Assembly (NCBI GenBank): GCA_037384225.1
Contig: JARROD010000260.1
Location: 1-7,557 of the forward strand
Length of the DNA: 7,557 bases
Direction: 5' to 3'
Source: JARROD01 sp037384225
GTDB taxonomy: Bacteria; Pseudomonadota; Gammaproteobacteria; Pseudomonadales; Cellvibrionaceae
How positions within the stretch are numbered: the stretch's first letter is position 1; each line of letters starts with the position of its first letter. The translations under genes were made by a program, and so were the position numbers. Under the pieces are notes generated by a model that saw only the letters and a list, made by a program, of their open reading frames with translations, was not told the DNA's origin and ran no database searches. Shown here piece by piece: positions 5,628 through 7,557 of this stretch.

Positions 5628-6395
5628 CTATGGGGATTTCCGCGGACCAATTGTCGCTTCAAGCTCAAATATGGGCTCTTCGTCTTCCAACGACTGAATA
5701 TCCTCTTCAGACTCCAGCAGAGTGAAGGTACATCGAGCCCGGTATTGCAACAATCTTCTCTGCAAATCCATTGCATTGAAATCAACACTGAAACGAGTTT
5801 CATTCTCGCTCACTTTCTCCGGCTCAGGCATTTCGCTGGTTAGCCACTCCAGTTCCATCATAAGTTTAGTCCGCTTATTGAGCTCCTTCTGGCAGGCGCT
5901 CCAGTATTTATGGTAGAGAATTTGATCCAATTCGTCCTGCGTGCGCCTTTTTGCACGCCGCCCCGGCGGGGTAAGATCCTGAAACGTGATGCCATCAATC
6001 AATATAGGGTAGGTGTTGCGCCTGTTGTCGCGGCAAGTGATTTTAAAAACAGGGTGCTGAAGGCTGCTTCGCCCCTGATGAACAGTTCCACTCACCACCG
6101 ATTCACAGCGGTCGGTATTTTCTGCCTGCAGAGCCGCTTTTACCAGTTTCAAATGGAGAATTTTATAACTTTCGGGAAGCCAAAGCCTTTCATCTGATAT
6201 CGCTATCACCGCGCCGCAGTAAAGAACCAATACCGGCAACAAAGCAACGCTGAAGGCTTTTCCACGCTGGCTGAGGACTTTCTCATATTGACGGAGGCTG
6301 CTTCTATTCTGGCTGAAGGCTCTTCTATCCTGGCTGAAGGCTCTTAGCAATTTCACTATAGACATAACCATAGAGTATGAGTTGGTTGTCATCAT
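5628..6395 (-). CDS. Single-pass membrane protein of unknown function
   Basis: The 255-residue protein has no family I can name. Residues 1-17 are a short leader. Residues 18-48 are basic seven-residue repeats (RAFSQDR, RAFSQNR, SSLRQYE, KVLSQRG) encoded by the 21-bp DNA repeat. Residues 50-66 (VALLPVLVLYCGAVIAI) form one membrane segment. The remaining 190 residues are hydrophilic, with cysteines at 97, 121, 168 and 222, a helical middle (about 152-190) and an acidic C-terminus. Positive charges before the segment suggest the N-terminus is inside and the main domain periplasmic. AGAGG precedes the tandem ATGs at 6395 and 6392, at good spacing for 6392. The gene overlaps the end of the PilZ gene by 71 bases, so the two are probably co-transcribed. 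A later TTG start at the membrane segment would exclude the repeats and cannot be ruled out. Confidence 0.75.
   Translation of the reverse strand: MMTTNSYSMVMSIVKLLRAFSQDRRAFSQNRSSLRQYEKVLSQRGKAFSVALLPVLVLYCGAVIAISDERLWLPESYKILHLKLVKAALQAENTDRCESVVSGTVHQGRSSLQHPVFKITCRDNRRNTYPILIDGITFQDLTPPGRRAKRRTQDELDQILYHKYWSACQKELNKRTKLMMELEWLTSEMPEPEKVSENETRFSVDFNAMDLQRRLLQYRARCTFTLLESEEDIQSLEDEEPIFELEATIGPRKSP
6250..6343 (-). repeat. Second array of the 21-bp repeat, five units
   Basis: On the minus strand, units start near 6343, 6322, 6300, 6279 and 6259 (spacing 20-22). The best read GAGCCTTCAGCCAGGATAGA, against GAGCCTTCAGCTTGGAAAAA in the array at 3378-3620. Units three and four are worn. The array covers the last codons and stop of the PilZ gene (SLQPG-stop). 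It is also read in frame as seven-residue repeats in the overlapping downstream gene. As in the first array, it lies at the 3' end of a gene in the sense direction. Confidence 0.88.
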
Positions 6396-6996
6396 CCGCC
6401 TCTTTAAATTCGACTCCGTACACAGCGGGTAGATTTTCTAGATATTCCCTAGTGCTGCGCTCTATCCTGGAGCGAACGATGCTCTGAATTGCAAGCTCTC
6501 GTTTCAGTGAACCTATAGTGACAGTGGCGTTTATGGCTATTTGATCGCCCACACCCACTACATCGCTGCGGATTTCAATCCGCGCCCCGGTCGTACTGAT
6601 ATCGGCAATGATGCCTTCACCCTCTCGCTCCTCCAGGCTAGTTAAATTTCTAACCCGTATGGGAAGCCGGACATCAACGCGGGTGGCGCTACGAATCTGT
6701 TTGAAATTAGCGTGGTCGGGATAAGCTAGATGCAGTATCGGGAAAGGTCTATTGACAACAGACTCGATAGATGTAGCAAAGGAATAAATACCGTTGGCGA
6801 CCATCATTCGAACAACCAGCTTCTGGCCGCTACGCAGGCGCTTCCCATTCTCGACGCGGGGTTGGGTTACGAGAATGCTGTGGCCCGGCAGGCACCCGAC
6901 AAAACGGCAAGAGAAACGCTGCGACTGTTCAACCATGACCATAGACTGCAATTGAACAGGGTAGCCATGGATTAGTCTGAGATCTTCAAATTTCAT
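6325..6996 (-). CDS. PilZ-domain c-di-GMP receptor, YcgR/PlzD-like
   Basis: The 223-residue cytoplasmic protein has two domains. Residues 1-95 look like the YcgR-type N-terminal domain (FEDLRLIHGYPVQLQ, then CLPGHSILVTQP and GQKLVVRMM). Residues 100-215 are the PilZ domain. The c-di-GMP motifs are complete: RxxxR at 102-106 (RSATR) and DxSxxG at 132-137 (DISTTG). The length matches VCA0042/PlzD-like proteins. Relatives act as flagellar brakes or other c-di-GMP effectors; the partner here is unknown. The last residues (KSLQPG) come from the 21-bp repeat, so the C-terminus may have been altered by it. The ribosome site is weak. The following membrane-protein gene overlaps by 71 bases, suggesting a two-gene unit. 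Confidence 0.93.
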   Translation of the reverse strand: MKFEDLRLIHGYPVQLQSMVMVEQSQRFSCRFVGCLPGHSILVTQPRVENGKRLRSGQKLVVRMMVANGIYSFATSIESVVNRPFPILHLAYPDHANFKQIRSATRVDVRLPIRVRNLTSLEEREGEGIIADISTTGARIEIRSDVVGVGDQIAINATVTIGSLKRELAIQSIVRSRIERSTREYLENLPAVYGVEFKEADDDNQLILYGYVYSEIAKSLQPG

Positions 6997-7001
6997 TCAA
7001 A

Positions 7002-7154
7002 TTATCGTTTTCCCGCCCCACAGCGATATATTGACATAAATGACAGTTGCTTAGAAAGAGTGACGCGAAAATGTACAACCACAAAGGCGTCCAGACAAAT
7101 AAAAGCCCACAATAGCAACCAAACCCGATGCTTTTTCAAATATACCCAAAGCAC
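7002..7154 (-). CDS. Possible small membrane peptide before the PilZ gene
   Basis: A 50-codon frame from a GTG at 7154 holds one hydrophobic stretch (VWLLLWAFICLDAFVVVHF) and a basic tail (YRCGAGKR). Its stop is five bases before the PilZ start, a spacing that would allow coupling. Its first codons (LWVY) come from a solo element end, and the same frame runs open further upstream through element sequence. No ribosome site or family is recognised. It may be a chance open frame. Confidence 0.2.
   Translation of the reverse strand: MLWVYLKKHRVWLLLWAFICLDAFVVVHFRVTLSKQLSFMSIYRCGAGKR
7141..7152 (+). repeat. Solo end fragment of the inverted-repeat element
   Basis: TATACCCAAAGC is identical to the first 12 bases of the element at 5331. 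The following bases do not continue the match, though 7211-7262 (cctctcttaaagctggtgg) loosely resembles the element core. This may be a heavily worn copy lying next to the full copy at 7283. Confidence 0.35.
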
Positions 7155-7282
7155 GGCGGCATGAAAGCGGATTGACGTCTCTTTATTAAAAGTAACAAAT
7201 GTAAATGGTAACACGAAATTACCTGCCTCTCTTAAAGCTGGTGGAGCACACCATTCGCCGCAACAGTTGTCTGCCGCATTTA

Positions 7283-7539
7283 TGTACCCAAAACGCTTGA
7301 GACTTTTAGGTATACCCCATCGTTGCATAAATTTTCGAAGGGTGCCCACAAGGCCGGTTGTCATTGCCGATAGATTTTCTGAACTCGCTCCCCAAACGAC
7401 AAAAAACTATCCCCCAGAGACATATACCCCTCCTCACTTGGGGCCTGCCATGCAGCGTCGTCGCGCCCCTGTTGTTAAAGGAAGGGGGAACAAAAATTGA
7501 CGCACTCTATACACCTAAATCTCAAACGCTTTGGGTATA
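7283..7539. mobile_element. Second copy of the MITE-like element
   Basis: The right part, read on the minus strand from 7539 to about 7430, follows the left half of the 5331 element closely. It has the same end (TATACCCAAAGCGTTTGA), GAGTGCGTCAATTTTTGT, the C-run and ctttaa core, GCGACGACG and GGCAGGCCCCA. The left end at 7283-7310 is a worn inverted copy (TACCCAAAACGCTTGAGA). The total of 257 bp is close to the 228 bp of the first copy, but the left interior (7311-7430) is unrelated and there is one, not two, 48-base units. No gene is present. Confidence 0.72.
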
Positions 7540-7557
7540 TTGGCAAACTTTTTAAAC

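Noticed and set aside
7002..7364. 120-residue minus-strand protein
   Set aside because: The first two thirds translate element ends and core sequence. Only the last 50 codons could be a separate small peptide, listed with low confidence.

Overview
The window looks like a chromosomal segment of a gammaproteobacterium, perhaps a marine Cellvibrionaceae-like lineage. This rests on an E. coli-type DinB under a canonical CTGT-N8-ACAG LexA box, a YcgR/PlzD-type PilZ protein, and a lysine/alanine-rich histone H1-like protein. The lineage is an inference from gene character only.

Left part (1-2740). A long stem-loop and a solo copy of a repeat end precede a two-gene unit for the Memo-like and AMMECR1-like proteins of the AmmeMemoRadiSam system. 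The Memo-like gene (amrB) is split by what looks like a 2-base deletion in a CA-rich spot right after its GPS motif. The AMMECR1-like gene (amrA) overlaps its end and is intact. The radical SAM partner is not in the window. Converging on this pair is an intact dinB (DNA polymerase IV), with a perfect LexA box overlapping its promoter.

Middle part (2740-5300). A small unassigned conserved-looking protein (2940-3350) is followed within 30 bases by a 12-unit, about 21-bp degenerate tandem repeat. About 800 bases with no convincing gene come next, then a well-initiated gene for a coiled-coil plus Lys/Ala-rich histone H1-like protein (4458-5246), closed by a short perfect hairpin.

Right part (5300-7557). 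Two copies of a small non-coding element with terminal inverted repeats (5331-5558 and 7283-7539) bracket a minus-strand gene pair. The pair is a PilZ c-di-GMP receptor followed by an overlapping single-pass membrane protein of unknown function. The junction of the two genes lies inside a second array of the same 21-bp repeat seen at 3378-3620. Here the array is read in frame as seven-residue repeats just before the membrane segment.

No complete novel defence or metabolic system is visible. The most notable content is two repeat families shaping the region. One is a MITE-like inverted-repeat element, with two full copies, one worn copy touching the dinB SOS operator, and solo ends. The other is a 21-bp minisatellite found in both cases at the 3' end of a gene, in the sense direction, and in one case made part of two proteins.
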